Assembly: GCA_002686085.1 (NCBI GenBank) | Contig: NZAC01000013.1 | Coordinates: 1 to 44,029 of the forward strand | Length of the DNA: 44,029 bases | Reading direction: 5' to 3' | Origin: Roseibacillus sp. | GTDB taxonomy: Bacteria; Verrucomicrobiota; Verrucomicrobiia; Verrucomicrobiales; Akkermansiaceae | Shown: piece after piece, positions 1-8,484 of the stretch | Position numbering within the stretch: the first letter of the stretch is position 1 | How the letters are laid out: each line of letters begins with the position of its first letter | Translations under genes and position numbers: made by a program | Notes under the pieces: model-generated | The model's database searches: none | The model's input: only the letters and a program-made list of their open reading frames with translations | What the model was told of the DNA's origin: nothing

Positions 1-40
1 TTTTCCATGGTCGAGAGAAGAAAAGGTATTACTGGGCGAA

Positions 41-2230
41 TTAGGCAGCTACTGTCCCACGTTCCTTGCAAATCGCCTCGACGATAGCCTGCGGAACCGG
101 TTCAAAACTGGAGGGGGTCATTACGAATGAGGCTCGGCCTGACGAGATCGTCCGGACATCTGTGGAGTATCCGAACATTTCAGCGAGAGGCACCTTGGAT
201 TTGACGATGGCTACATTTCCTTTGCTGCCCATCTCCTGAATCTGGCCGCGCCGACGGTTCAGGTCTCCCATGATATCCCCCTGATTTTCCTCAGGGGTTG
301 TTACCTCTACGTCCATTATCGGCTCGAGAAGGATGGAGCCTGCCTTTCGGAAGGCATCCTTCATTGCAAAGATTGCGGCCATCTTAAAGGCGTTCTCGTT
401 GGAATCCACATCATGAGACGAGCCATCTGTGATATTCACATGAACATCGACGACGGGATAGCCTGCAACAATCCCATTTGTCATCGATTCAGCAACTCCG
501 GCAGTTACTGCGTTCATGAACTCTTTAGGGATTGCACCACCAACCACGAGACTCTTTGTCGTCAGGCCGGCACCCTTTTCGTTCGGCGACACATCGAGCA
601 CGACATGGCCGTACTGACCTCGTCCCCCACTCTGCTTTTTAAGCAGTCCCTCTCCACCTGCATCGGCAGTGATCGTTTCCCTGTAAGCAATCTGAGGTTT
701 ACCCACGTTAGCCTCCACGCTGAATTCACGGCGAAGACGGTCGATTATGACCTCCAAGTGGAGTTCACCCATCCCTGAAATAATTGTCTGTCCGGTATCC
801 TCGTCAGTATGGACTACGAAAGTCGGGTCTTCCTCCATCAGACGAGCCAGACCTGAGGACATCTTCTCCTGGTCAGCTGTAGTTCGAGGCTCAACCGCCA
901 TTGCTATGACCGGCTCTGGGAAGCTGGGAGGCTCTAGAAGAATGTCAAATTTCTGAGAGCATAGGGTATCCCCAGTCGTGACATTTTTGATTCCCACGAT
1001 TGCTGCTATGTCCCCCGCGTAGCATGTTTCAATCTCCTCATGCTTGTCCGCCTGGATCTGAATCAGCCTGCCGATTCGCTCCTTCCTTCGTGTTCGCGGG
1101 TTATAGACCATATCACCCTTCGAAACCGTTCCCGAATAAACCCGGAAGAAGACCAGTTTTCCCACATATTTATCAGCCCACAGTTTGAAGGCCAGAGAGC
1201 AAAACTTCCCATTATCATCGGTAGGAGCTAACACCTCATCATTTTCATCTTCAGAACTCTGCCCTCTCGCAGCAGGGATCTCCAAGGGACTGGGTAAATA
1301 ATCCACTACCGCGTCTACAAGATACTGCACTCCCTTGTTCTTGAAGGCAGACCCCCCGGCAATGGGCACAACCTTGTTCGCTATGGTAGCGCGGCGCATT
1401 GCTTTTTTCAGGTCTGACACCGTGATTTCTTCCTCCAGAAGAAACTTTTCTCCCAGATGCTCATCGACATCAGCCAGGGTATTCAGAATTTCTCCGTAAG
1501 CTTCGTCGGCGTCTTGGGCCTGCTGCTCATCCAGCTCTCGGATCTCAAAAGTTGAACCAAGAGTATCATCCTCGGTGTAAACCACGGCCTTCCTGTTCAG
1601 AACATCAATCTGGCCCTTAAGATGCTCTTCCGACCCTATGGGAATAAGAATTCGCAGTGGCGTTGCCCCCAGCTTTTCTCGAACCTCTTCAACCACATTC
1701 TGGAAATTAGCCCCAACGCGGTCCATCTTGTTGACGAACACGATTCGGGGAACGTTGTACTTGGAGGCCTGCCGCCAGACTGTTTCGGTCTGAGGCTGAA
1801 CTCCAGCAACTCCACAGAACACAACGATCGCTCCATCGAGAACCCTAAGAGATCTTTCTACTTCCGCAGTAAAGTCGACGTGCCCGGGAGTATCGATGAT
1901 GTTCACCCTCTGCTTCTCCTCCTCAAACAACTTGTAAACCCCCTCGTCTTTCCTCTGCATCCATTCGCAAGTAACCGCAGCAGAAGTAATCGTGATGCCC
2001 CGTTCGCGCTCCTGCTCCATATGATCGGTCGTAGTTGCACCATCGTGCACCTCGCCGATCCGGTGAATCATGCCCGTATAGAAAAGGACCCGCTCTGTCA
2101 GCGTCGTCTTCCCAGCGTCAATATGAGCCGCTATCCCGATATTCCGCGTCCGCTCAAGCGGATACGGCCTGTCAGGGCTGTTAGGACTCTCAGACATCTG
2201 GGAAGCTGATACTGTGGCAGTGGCGAGCAT
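41..2230 (-). CDS. fusA: Translation elongation factor G
   Basis: GTPase that moves tRNA and mRNA through the ribosome and, with ribosome recycling factor, splits the post-termination ribosome. The 729-residue product has the P-loop AHIDAGKTT at about residues 35-43, the DTPGH box, NKMD as the guanine-specificity motif, and the domain II-V sequence expected of EF-G. The length is slightly above the usual ~700 because of an N-terminal extension. ATG at 2230 lies 12 bp after rpsG with only a weak GGTAG upstream. An internal ATG at 2197 (MSESPN) would give a more typical N-terminus and is a real alternative. It is the last visible gene of the rpsL-rpsG-fusA operon. No tuf gene is seen in the 40 bases that remain before the window edge. 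Identification is secure; only the start is uncertain. Confidence 0.97.
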   Translation of the reverse strand: MLATATVSASQMSESPNSPDRPYPLERTRNIGIAAHIDAGKTTLTERVLFYTGMIHRIGEVHDGATTTDHMEQERERGITITSAAVTCEWMQRKDEGVYKLFEEEKQRVNIIDTPGHVDFTAEVERSLRVLDGAIVVFCGVAGVQPQTETVWRQASKYNVPRIVFVNKMDRVGANFQNVVEEVREKLGATPLRILIPIGSEEHLKGQIDVLNRKAVVYTEDDTLGSTFEIRELDEQQAQDADEAYGEILNTLADVDEHLGEKFLLEEEITVSDLKKAMRRATIANKVVPIAGGSAFKNKGVQYLVDAVVDYLPSPLEIPAARGQSSEDENDEVLAPTDDNGKFCSLAFKLWADKYVGKLVFFRVYSGTVSKGDMVYNPRTRRKERIGRLIQIQADKHEEIETCYAGDIAAIVGIKNVTTGDTLCSQKFDILLEPPSFPEPVIAMAVEPRTTADQEKMSSGLARLMEEDPTFVVHTDEDTGQTIISGMGELHLEVIIDRLRREFSVEANVGKPQIAYRETITADAGGEGLLKKQSGGRGQYGHVVLDVSPNEKGAGLTTKSLVVGGAIPKEFMNAVTAGVAESMTNGIVAGYPVVDVHVNITDGSSHDVDSNENAFKMAAIFAMKDAFRKAGSILLEPIMDVEVTTPEENQGDIMGDLNRRRGQIQEMGSKGNVAIVKSKVPLAEMFGYSTDVRTISSGRASFVMTPSSFEPVPQAIVEAICKERGTVAA

Positions 2231-2242
2231 TAATATTATTTA

Positions 2243-2716
2243 CTACCAGCGGAAGTGAGCAAAGGCGCGGTTGGCCTGCGCCATCTTATGAACATCATCG
2301 CGTTTACGGACCGCTCCGCCCGTATTGTTAGCAGCATCCTTAATTTCATTCGCAAGGGCGACATGCATCGGCGTTCCCTTACGTCCTCGCGCAAATCCAA
2401 TAATCCACCGCATCGCCAGAGCCTCCGAACGCGACGAGGCTACCTCGAGTGGCACTTGGTAAGTTGCTCCGCCAACCCGGCGACTTTTCACTTCAACCCG
2501 CGGCTTTGAGTTTTCAATTGCCCGGGTCACGACTTCCAGAGGATCAACCGTGTCCGTTCCTTCGTTAGCCTTGTCGATCGCGGAATAGACAACCCTCTCG
2601 GCAAGAGCCCTCTTCCCATCCTTCATAACCTTCGAGATAAGGTGTCCGATCAATTCACTATCGAACTTCGGATCTCGCCTGTCCGGCTTGTGGTAAACTC
2701 TGCGTCTTCTTGCCAT
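2243..2716 (-). CDS. rpsG: 30S ribosomal protein S7
   Basis: Primary 16S rRNA-binding protein that nucleates assembly of the 30S head and lines the E-site/mRNA exit. The 157-residue length matches the family. The product shows the basic N-terminus ARRRR, the GGATYQVP segment and the C-terminal KRDDVHKMAQANRAFAHFRW-type end typical of S7. A good purine-rich ribosome binding stretch (AGGAAGG, then CAGGAAC) precedes the ATG. It sits between rpsL (31 bp upstream) and fusA (12 bp downstream) in the conserved str order. In enterobacteria S7 represses this operon by binding the rpsL-rpsG junction. The 31-bp junction here is too short to hold the E. coli-type element, so any autoregulation would need another site. 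Confidence 0.97.
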   Translation of the reverse strand: MARRRRVYHKPDRRDPKFDSELIGHLISKVMKDGKRALAERVVYSAIDKANEGTDTVDPLEVVTRAIENSKPRVEVKSRRVGGATYQVPLEVASSRSEALAMRWIIGFARGRKGTPMHVALANEIKDAANNTGGAVRKRDDVHKMAQANRAFAHFRW

Positions 2717-2747
2717 GTTCCTGAGTTCCTTCCTGTTTCAGATCAGC

Positions 2748-3122
2748 TTACTTCTTCGGCCGCTTGGCTCCGTATTTGGATCGGCTCTGCTTTCGGTTCT
2801 CGACACCAAGTGTATCGAGGGAACCCCTTACAATATGATACCTCACACCTGGGAGGTCTTTCACCCTGCCCCCGCGGACTAGCACAATACTATGCTCCTG
2901 CAGGTTGTGCCCCTCTCCGCCGATGTAAGCGATAACCTCAAACCCGTTCGTTAAACGAACCTTCGCCACTTTCCGCAATGCAGAGTTCGGCTTCTTCGGT
3001 GTCCGGGTGTAGACCTGGAGGCAGACACCACGTCGCTGCGGGCAATTTGAGAGCGCCGGCGACTTGGACTTCCTGACTGCCTGCTTGCGCCCCTTACGGA
3101 CGAGTTGGTTAATGGTCGGCAT
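2748..3122 (-). CDS. rpsL: 30S ribosomal protein S12
   Basis: Decoding-centre protein of the 30S subunit. The 124-residue length and the motifs [24 protein letters not shown] and [10 protein letters not shown] are diagnostic. The lysines of TPKKPNSA and VKDLPGV, where streptomycin-resistance substitutions are known in other bacteria, are the sensitive-type residues here. ATG at 3122 has AGGAA a few bases upstream. It is the first gene of the str operon, with a long leader of about 180 nt from the predicted promoter. Confidence 0.97.
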   Translation of the reverse strand: MPTINQLVRKGRKQAVRKSKSPALSNCPQRRGVCLQVYTRTPKKPNSALRKVAKVRLTNGFEVIAYIGGEGHNLQEHSIVLVRGGRVKDLPGVRYHIVRGSLDTLGVENRKQSRSKYGAKRPKK

Positions 3123-3187
3123 GATTCCTGCTGTTTGAGAATATCTCTATTGATCTCTGAACACTCACCGAGGCAGGGGGCAGGCCG

Positions 3188-3264
3188 GCGAGGGTTACCC
3201 TCGCAGGAGCCTGTTATCCGGAGCTGCACCCGATAAGCTGATAAACCGCTTTTCAAGCTGGTTT
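3188..3264 (-). promoter_or_regulatory. Structured 5' leader of the str operon (three hairpins)
   Basis: Three consecutive inverted repeats lie between the predicted promoter and rpsL. 3188-3204 is a perfect 7-bp stem (GCGAGGG/CCCTCGC) with a 3-nt loop. 3214-3236 pairs TTATC with GATAA plus two inner G-C pairs across a G-G mismatch. 3243-3264 pairs AAACC..GC with GC..GGTTT with one bulged A. None is followed by a U-run on the minus strand, so they do not look like intrinsic terminators. A role in autogenous or attenuation control is inference from position. Confidence 0.45.
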
Positions 3265-3307
3265 CTGCTATGTCTCACAGAATCCAGCCACGATTTTGGG
3301 GGGCGCG

Positions 3308-3335
3308 ACTATAGGAGTCAGCCCCTTGTTGACAA
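3308..3335 (-). promoter_or_regulatory. Predicted sigma70-type promoter of the str operon
   Basis: Read on the minus strand, TTGTCA (3330-3335) and TATAGT (3308-3313) are separated by 16 bp. Each hexamer matches its consensus at five of six positions. Transcription would start near 3300 and run through the hairpin leader into rpsL. The -35 box sits inside a short inverted repeat (CCTTGT/ACAAGG), which could be an operator or chance. Confidence 0.55.
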
Positions 3336-3630
3336 GGCCTATTTCGCCTATTTTTTAAGAATTTTGTCACTGCTTCCAAAACATCCGTAATAATCTCAAA
3401 TTCCCTTACATTTAGCCCTCAAATCCTTGTTTTTTTCCTCATTTGGCTCCGATTCTCCGATTCTCAGCGCCTTCTTGGACTCCAAAATGTCCGGGGCCAC
3501 CTCCTGACTCCCCAATTTCAACCGCAGGTCGCTGCAAACCCTGCACTGCTCTTTCCTGCCCTCCAGATCTCTTTTTGATATCGACACCGCCGGACCCAAT
3601 CTGTAAGCCCCGTCGCCTCAGAGGTTAAAT

Positions 3631-3702
3631 GGCAGGGTAGCTCAGGGGTAGAGCAAAGGACTCATAAGCCTTGGGTCGGCGGTTCGAATCCGCCCCCTGC
3701 TA
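3631..3702 (+). tRNA. tRNA with anticodon CAT (tRNA-Met, elongator type)
   Basis: A complete 72-nt cloverleaf is readable. The acceptor pairs GGCAGGG with CCCTGCT (first pair G-U), the D-arm is GCTC..GAGC, the anticodon loop is CTCATAA, and the T-arm is GGCGG-TTCGAAT-CCGCC with discriminator A. CCA is not encoded. The G1-U72 pair is unlike the C1-A72 mismatch of bacterial initiator tRNAs, so this is an elongator tRNA. A tRNA-Ile2, whose C34 becomes lysidine, shares the same anticodon and loop and cannot be excluded by eye. An A-G opposition closes the anticodon stem next to the loop (positions 31/39). Confidence 0.9.
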
Positions 3703-3776
3703 CGTTTTCCGTTCGGACAGTTTCCAGTCGAGTATCTGGGCGAACCCCGCCCTGCTCCCATCACAGCCCTCAAGTC

Positions 3777-5132
3777 GTGCCCGACGCTCGCTTCACCCTC
3801 CTTAACCGGACCACAGGAATCGGGGCCAACAGCTACCTGCTTGAGATCGGCGATACCCGCATCGTGCTGGACGCCGGCATGCACCCCAAGGAAAAGGGAC
3901 AGGCTAGCATTCCTCGTTACGAGGACCTTCCCCATGATAGCCTCGATGCCATCATTGTCACTCACTCCCACCTTGATCATGTGGGCACACTTCCGGTCCT
4001 GATGCGTGACCAACCTTCCGCACGGGTTTTCATGACGCCGGCGACATGTGCCCTTGCTGATGCACTCCTTCATAACTCTGTGAACGTGATGAAGTCTCAG
4101 CGTGCAGAACTGGGAATTGAGGACTACCCCCTCTTTACACATCGCTCGATCGACAAACTGATCCCCCGCATCGAGCCTCGTGATTATGAAAAGCCTTTTG
4201 ATCTGGACTGGAACGGATCTGTAAAAGCTACCTTTTACGATGCAGGTCATATCCTCGGATCAGCAGGAGTCCTCCTGGAGGGAAACAGTAAAAGATTTTT
4301 CTACAGCGGTGACATTCGATTCGAAGACCACGCTCTTATAAAAGGCGCGCGGTTTCCGGACTTTGCAGAGAAAAATCTCGATGCCCTGATAGTCGAGACC
4401 ACCAGAGGGGATTCTCCCCGACCAGCCTCCTATTGTCCAAAGAAAGAAAGAAAACGCTTCATCAATGATATTGAGCAATGCCTGAACGAGGGGGGCTCAG
4501 TCCTTGTCCCTGTTTTCGCTATCGGCAAAACTCAGGAGGTCCTCACTATGATTCATGAGGCCAAGTTAAACCACTCCCTAAGAGATGCACCGGTCTACAT
4601 TGGAGGGCTCAGCACCAAGATGACTGTCGTCTATGACAAGTTCTCGGGTTCTACGCGTCGCAGCGCTCCAGATTTCAAGATCCTAAGGGATATGAATCCA
4701 ATCACCGGAAACCGCCGGGGCCGCAGGCCCATACCCCTTGAACGCGGGGCGATATATGCTCTCTCGAGTGGCATGATGACGGAAAAGACGACGTCGAATG
4801 GATTCGCCCGTGGCTTTATTGATAAGCCGGGGAACATGCTCCTTTTTGTTGGGTATGCCGATCCGGATAGCCCTGGAGGAAAGATTCGGGCGGCTCAAGC
4901 TGGAGATGAAATCCAACTCGACCCTGAGCTTCCGGGAGTACCTCTGAATTGTGGGGTGAAGGTCTACGATTTCAGTGGACACGCCCCCCGAAATCACCTG
5001 CTCGACTTTATGCAAACCGCAAATGCCCAAAAGACCGTTCTCGTCCACGGGGATCCCTCAGCTCTGGAATGGTTTGAGAAACAAGTTGAGGGTGCCGTTG
5101 TGCCGGCATCGGGAAGGCCTCTTTCCCTGTAA
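3777..5132 (+). CDS. Beta-CASP metallo-beta-lactamase family RNase/exonuclease
   Basis: Predicted zinc-dependent RNA-processing hydrolase related to CPSF73/YSH1-type nucleases. The 451-residue protein has the metal-binding HSHLDH at residues 63-68, a second ligand region around SGDIRF, and the beta-CASP insert with FAIGKTQEV and SSGMMTEKTTS. A C-terminal VHGD supplies the last histidine typical of the RNA-specificity domain. The start is GTG at 3777, 74 bp after the tRNA, with no obvious Shine-Dalgarno. It converges with lpxD, leaving a 5-bp gap. Closeness to the tRNA could mean read-through expression but says nothing certain about substrate. The family is clear; the RNA target is unknown. 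Confidence 0.88.
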   Translation: MPDARFTLLNRTTGIGANSYLLEIGDTRIVLDAGMHPKEKGQASIPRYEDLPHDSLDAIIVTHSHLDHVGTLPVLMRDQPSARVFMTPATCALADALLHNSVNVMKSQRAELGIEDYPLFTHRSIDKLIPRIEPRDYEKPFDLDWNGSVKATFYDAGHILGSAGVLLEGNSKRFFYSGDIRFEDHALIKGARFPDFAEKNLDALIVETTRGDSPRPASYCPKKERKRFINDIEQCLNEGGSVLVPVFAIGKTQEVLTMIHEAKLNHSLRDAPVYIGGLSTKMTVVYDKFSGSTRRSAPDFKILRDMNPITGNRRGRRPIPLERGAIYALSSGMMTEKTTSNGFARGFIDKPGNMLLFVGYADPDSPGGKIRAAQAGDEIQLDPELPGVPLNCGVKVYDFSGHAPRNHLLDFMQTANAQKTVLVHGDPSALEWFEKQVEGAVVPASGRPLSL

Positions 5133-5137
5133 CTTAT

Positions 5138-6172
5138 TCAGCCCTTCTTCAAGCGGTCTACCTCATCGCGCAAGACCTTCAAAGTTCGGCGCATTTCCCT
5201 GAGCTTGGTGAGGTCACGCCACTGACGGACCTCTTCCTTAAATGGCTTTGCTGGGGTTCCCATGTAAACGCCGGGGTCGTCAATACTCTGCATAGCCCCA
5301 GACTTTCCTCCTAACTGCACTCCATCTGCAATTTCAATATGGCCGTTGATACCAACCTGGGCAGCAAGAGTAACGTTTTCTCCAAGCTTCGAGCTACCCG
5401 CCACACCTGAGAGCGCAACAATTATACAATTTTTGCCAATTTCGACATTATGCCCAACTTGGACTAGATTATCAATTTTAGTCCCCTCACCAACCACCGT
5501 TCGACCAAAGCGAGCTCTGTCGACACATGCGTTAGCACCGACTTCTACATCGCTCTCCAAAACAACGATTCCGAGCTGAGGCACCTTGTGGTGTCTGCCG
5601 TTGACAAACTCATATCCGAAACCGTCAGACCCTATTACTGCTCCCGGTTGCAGGATCACGCGATCTCCCACAACGCACCCTTCCCGCACGCTGACATTAT
5701 GATGAATGATACAGTCCTCGCCTATCACGACGTCTCGGCCAATCACGGCCCCGGAGCGAATTTCTGAACCCCGCCCAATGGTGGCTCCATCTTCGATGAC
5801 AGCTCCAGCGTGCACCGCAGCTCCAGAACTTACCTCTGCGCACTCCGAGACGTGAGCTCCCTTTCGAACTCCTGGCGCAAATCCCCGGTTACGCTCCTCA
5901 ACTTTTTCCGAAAGGGCAGCAAGAGCGTGAGAGGGATTGTCAACTTGAATGAGGGCCACCCCGGCCGGACCTGACCGAATGTCCGGCGTTACCAGCACCG
6001 CTCCTGCCCGAGTTGTGTCAAACTGGGATCTATACTTCGGATTGGAAAAAAAGCTTAGGTCATGCTCCTCCGCTTCGTTGAGGGTCCGCACTCCGCTCAG
6101 GACCCGATCCTGTTGCCCCGCAACGAGTGTCCCTCCGACCAGCTCGACCACTTCCGCGATCCGAAATTCCAC
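5138..6172 (-). CDS. lpxD: UDP-3-O-(3-hydroxyacyl)glucosamine N-acyltransferase
   Basis: Third step of lipid A synthesis: transfers a hydroxyacyl chain from acyl carrier protein to the 2-amine of UDP-3-O-acylglucosamine, at the cytoplasmic face of the inner membrane. The 344-residue length fits. An N-terminal uridine-binding domain (about residues 1-100) is followed by a long left-handed parallel beta-helix of hexapeptide repeats (about 100-300). The repeat region carries [19 protein letters not shown] and QVGHNVEIG, the last with the expected catalytic histidine. A charged helical tail ends the protein. It lies about 40 bp downstream of two Skp/OmpH genes, the order seen in bamA-skp-lpxD loci, though bamA is absent here. 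Confidence 0.95.
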   Translation of the reverse strand: MEFRIAEVVELVGGTLVAGQQDRVLSGVRTLNEAEEHDLSFFSNPKYRSQFDTTRAGAVLVTPDIRSGPAGVALIQVDNPSHALAALSEKVEERNRGFAPGVRKGAHVSECAEVSSGAAVHAGAVIEDGATIGRGSEIRSGAVIGRDVVIGEDCIIHHNVSVREGCVVGDRVILQPGAVIGSDGFGYEFVNGRHHKVPQLGIVVLESDVEVGANACVDRARFGRTVVGEGTKIDNLVQVGHNVEIGKNCIIVALSGVAGSSKLGENVTLAAQVGINGHIEIADGVQLGGKSGAMQSIDDPGVYMGTPAKPFKEEVRQWRDLTKLREMRRTLKVLRDEVDRLKKG

Positions 6173-6212
6173 GATCAGAAGGTGTTATAACCAGAAGCCC
6201 TAATCGGGCTCC

Positions 6213-6812
6213 CTATTCTCCACTCGCAGGAGGCGCAGCTGGTGCATCCTTGTTCAGAAGCACAAGCAGACCGGCGGTGATGTCCGTGGCGTCCTTGGTG
6301 TAAAGCAGGAAGGGAACCTGCGAAGTACTCATGCCAGATTTATCGAACACATAATCGTAATCATCAGCCTTGGCGCGGTCCTCCACGAGCTTCTGTATTT
6401 CCTCAAGGATTCCCCGCATCTTTTGAACCATCTTTTCGTTCAGCGCGGTGTTTCGCCGCTGAAGGAATTCACGGCGCTCACGGTCAAGGGCAACACCCTC
6501 CTGAGTTTTCATCTGGAACCCCTTGAAAAGCTCCTGCTTTCTCTTGTCGCTCAGGGAAGGGTCGTCCAGCTGCTTACGAAGGCCTTGCAACTCATCTTCG
6601 AGCGCACGAATAGTTTCGAGACGCTCGTTGTTATTCTGCTGAATCTTCGCCCGCTCAACATTGACCTCCTTCTGGGCTGCGTTAGTACGATGATACTGCT
6701 TGAAAAGCGTCTGCATATCTACCGTGGCTATCTTCAGCTTATCCTGCGCGGTAGCGGACAAGGAGAAGAGCAGAAGAGTAATTGCGGCAGGAAGGAGTTG
6801 GCTAAAATTCAT
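6213..6812 (-). CDS. OmpH/Skp family periplasmic chaperone, copy 1
   Basis: Predicted periplasmic holdase for unfolded outer-membrane proteins. ATG at 6812 gives a 199-residue product with a clean signal peptide (MNFSQLLPAAITLLLFSLSA-TAQ). A short beta strand IATVDMQTLF comes next, then a long charged helical hairpin (about residues 45-150) and a closing beta segment with SQVPFLLY and DATDIT, the Skp/OmpH architecture. The frame continues upstream to a TTG at 6866, but that adds residues in front of the signal peptide and is unlikely. It lies between a second OmpH paralogue and lpxD, probably on one transcript. The sequence is glutamine- and charge-rich as expected for the tentacle helices. 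Confidence 0.87.
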   Translation of the reverse strand: MNFSQLLPAAITLLLFSLSATAQDKLKIATVDMQTLFKQYHRTNAAQKEVNVERAKIQQNNNERLETIRALEDELQGLRKQLDDPSLSDKRKQELFKGFQMKTQEGVALDRERREFLQRRNTALNEKMVQKMRGILEEIQKLVEDRAKADDYDYVFDKSGMSTSQVPFLLYTKDATDITAGLLVLLNKDAPAAPPASGE

Positions 6813-6877
6813 GTGCTTGGCGTTTCGGAGTCCCGGTAGTCTGGAGAAAAAACCTCGAGCCGTCAAACCCCAAGCCC

Positions 6878-7555
6878 TTACCTCTCGGCTCCCCGCGAAG
6901 CTGATTCTGCAAGTTTCTTTATGATTCTCGGTGTGATGTCATGGGCGTCCCTGGCGAAAAGCAGAAATGGCACCTGTGAGCTACCAGTTCCGTCAACGTC
7001 AAAGACAAGATCAAAGCCCATACGCTCAGCTTCTAACCTGACGAGACCACGAATCTCCTCCAGAAGAATCTCCATTCGCGCCACCATTCGCCGATTTATA
7101 TCAGCATGGCGGGCCTTCAAAGCTACGTCTCTTTGCCTCTTCCACCGCTCTCGCTCATGAAATCGAACCCCTTTCTCTCTCTCCAAGTCTGGACGCCGGA
7201 CATCTGACTTATTCAATCCCTGAAGTGAAGACTCCAGTTCCCGAAGAACCTGATCCATCGCCCGCAGCTTAAGCGCATGCTGATTCTGCTCTTTCTGAAC
7301 CCGCGCCCTCTCAATATTAATTTCCCCTTCAGCGTGCGCAACCTTGTGGTAGGAGCGAAAAATCTCCTGAATATTGACAGTAGCGGTACGCATCTTTTTC
7401 TCCTCCCCGATCACCGCTACTTTCTGACCAAGTCCCAATCCAGCAGAGTTCTCCGCATCCTCCACGGTCACACCTTCCCCATACGCCTCAGACCCGAGCG
7501 CCCATGCGATCCCACAAAAAAGCATCCCTAGAATTCTTGAATTCAAAGCTACCAC
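6878..7555 (-). CDS. OmpH/Skp family periplasmic chaperone, copy 2
   Basis: A paralogue of the downstream gene. It starts with GTG at 7555, supported by a strong GAGGAG nine bases upstream. The 225-residue product has a signal peptide (about residues 1-27). A linker of about 25 residues absent from copy 1 follows, then RTATVNIQEIFRSYHK, a coiled-coil hairpin rich in Glu/Arg/Gln, and the end DVDGTGSSQVPFLLFARDA-HDIT. That last stretch is nearly shared with copy 1 and marks the pair as duplicates. It is the first gene of the minus-strand run leading to lpxD and is divergent from panC across 68 bp. A distinct client range is possible but not shown. Confidence 0.82.
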   Translation of the reverse strand: MVALNSRILGMLFCGIAWALGSEAYGEGVTVEDAENSAGLGLGQKVAVIGEEKKMRTATVNIQEIFRSYHKVAHAEGEINIERARVQKEQNQHALKLRAMDQVLRELESSLQGLNKSDVRRPDLEREKGVRFHERERWKRQRDVALKARHADINRRMVARMEILLEEIRGLVRLEAERMGFDLVFDVDGTGSSQVPFLLFARDAHDITPRIIKKLAESASRGAER

Positions 7556-7564
7556 AAACTAACG

Positions 7565-7570
7565 CTCCTC
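7565..7570 (-). promoter_or_regulatory. Ribosome binding site deciding the GTG start of OmpH copy 2
   Basis: GAGGAG on the minus strand lies nine bases before the GTG at 7555. It is one of the few strong Shine-Dalgarno sequences in this window and supports GTG over the internal ATG ten codons later. Confidence 0.6.
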
Positions 7571-7623
7571 GCATTCAACTCAAGTTCATTCACTAATCAA
7601 GAGCCTCTCACAGGTCATCTCCC

Positions 7624-8460
7624 ATGATTCAGTTTTCTTCACTCGACGGCCGCCCACTGGATCAGCCCTCCCCGTCGGTTCTCGTCCCCACAATGGGCGC
7701 TCTCCATGAGGGACACGCCGCTCTGATCAGAAGAGGGAGAGAGATTGCGGGACACGAGGGCAAAGTCACGGTTTCGATTTTTCTAAATCCTCTTCAATTT
7801 AATTCTTCATCGGATCTGGCAACCTACCCTCGAACCCTCGAAGCAGACCTCCTGCTCTGCCGCAGTCTTGGTGTCGACGCAGTCTACACCCCTTCTCCTG
7901 AGGAATTCTACGCCGCCGATCACTCAATCTCGATAATCGAAAACTCTCTCTCCCGCTCCTTGTGCGGGAGCACCCGCCCCGGTCATTTTGAAGGGGTCTG
8001 CACGGTTGTCCTGAAACTCCTCAACACCCTGCAGCCTTCTGACGCTATCTTCGGCAAGAAAGACTACCAGCAGCTTGCGATCATCAAGCGTCTCGTCCGT
8101 GATCTTGGTGTTCCCGTGCGGATCCATGGTGTTGACACTGTGAGGGAACCGGATGGCCTTGCCCTCTCATCGAGGAATATCATGCTGAAACCGGAGCACC
8201 GTAAGGATGCCTCACGTATTCATAGGGCTCTTCTTTGTGCACGGGATATCAGGGAAACAGGAGAGCAACGACCAGAAGTATACCTCAAGATCGCACGCAA
8301 GCATCTTGTTGAGAGCGCTCCACCCGAAATGGAAATTGAATATCTTGAGATCATCGATCGCGAAACGCTTGTTCCACTGGCAAAAGTCGCCAGGCCTGCC
8401 CTCCTTGCTACCGCCGCAACCTACGATGCGGTCCGCTTAATTGACAACATTGAGATCTAG
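7624..8460 (+). CDS. panC: Pantothenate synthetase (pantoate--beta-alanine ligase)
   Basis: Joins pantoate and beta-alanine with ATP to make pantothenate, the precursor of coenzyme A, in the cytoplasm. The 278-residue length is normal. PTMGALHEGH contains the HxGH nucleotide-binding signature. FLNPLQFN lies in the pantoate/ATP site, KDYQQLAIIKRLVRDL follows, and LSSRN is the KMSKS-like loop. ATG at 7624 follows a weak AGG. It converges with the NRAMP-like gene, with 24 bp between stops. No panB or panD is nearby, so the pathway is dispersed. Confidence 0.96.
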   Translation: MIQFSSLDGRPLDQPSPSVLVPTMGALHEGHAALIRRGREIAGHEGKVTVSIFLNPLQFNSSSDLATYPRTLEADLLLCRSLGVDAVYTPSPEEFYAADHSISIIENSLSRSLCGSTRPGHFEGVCTVVLKLLNTLQPSDAIFGKKDYQQLAIIKRLVRDLGVPVRIHGVDTVREPDGLALSSRNIMLKPEHRKDASRIHRALLCARDIRETGEQRPEVYLKIARKHLVESAPPEMEIEYLEIIDRETLVPLAKVARPALLATAATYDAVRLIDNIEI

Positions 8461-8484
8461 ACCACCAGAATCCCTGACCTAGAT

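Larger units (their letters stand above)
3123..3630. other. Intergenic region between rpsL and the tRNA
   Basis: 508 bases without a credible gene. The left part carries the str leader and promoter described separately. From 3336 to 3630 the sequence is T/C-rich on the plus strand. A weak plus-strand promoter-like pair (TTGTCA at 3364-3369, TAATAAT at 3388-3394, 18-bp spacer) is present, but it is some 230 bases from the tRNA. The short open frames here have no family resemblance. Confidence 0.5.

Noticed and set aside
1622-2209. 195-codon plus-strand open frame opposite fusA
   Set aside because: It lies fully antisense to the conserved GTPase domain of EF-G and its translation resembles no family. 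It is a shadow of codon usage on the other strand.
3631-3702. Initiator tRNA-fMet
   Set aside because: Positions 1 and 72 are G and U rather than the mismatched C-A of bacterial initiators, and the anticodon stem lacks the three G-C pairs.
3642-4250. 202-codon minus-strand frame covering the tRNA and the start of the RNase gene
   Set aside because: It overlaps a convincing tRNA and a conserved metallo-beta-lactamase gene, and its product shows no recognisable features.
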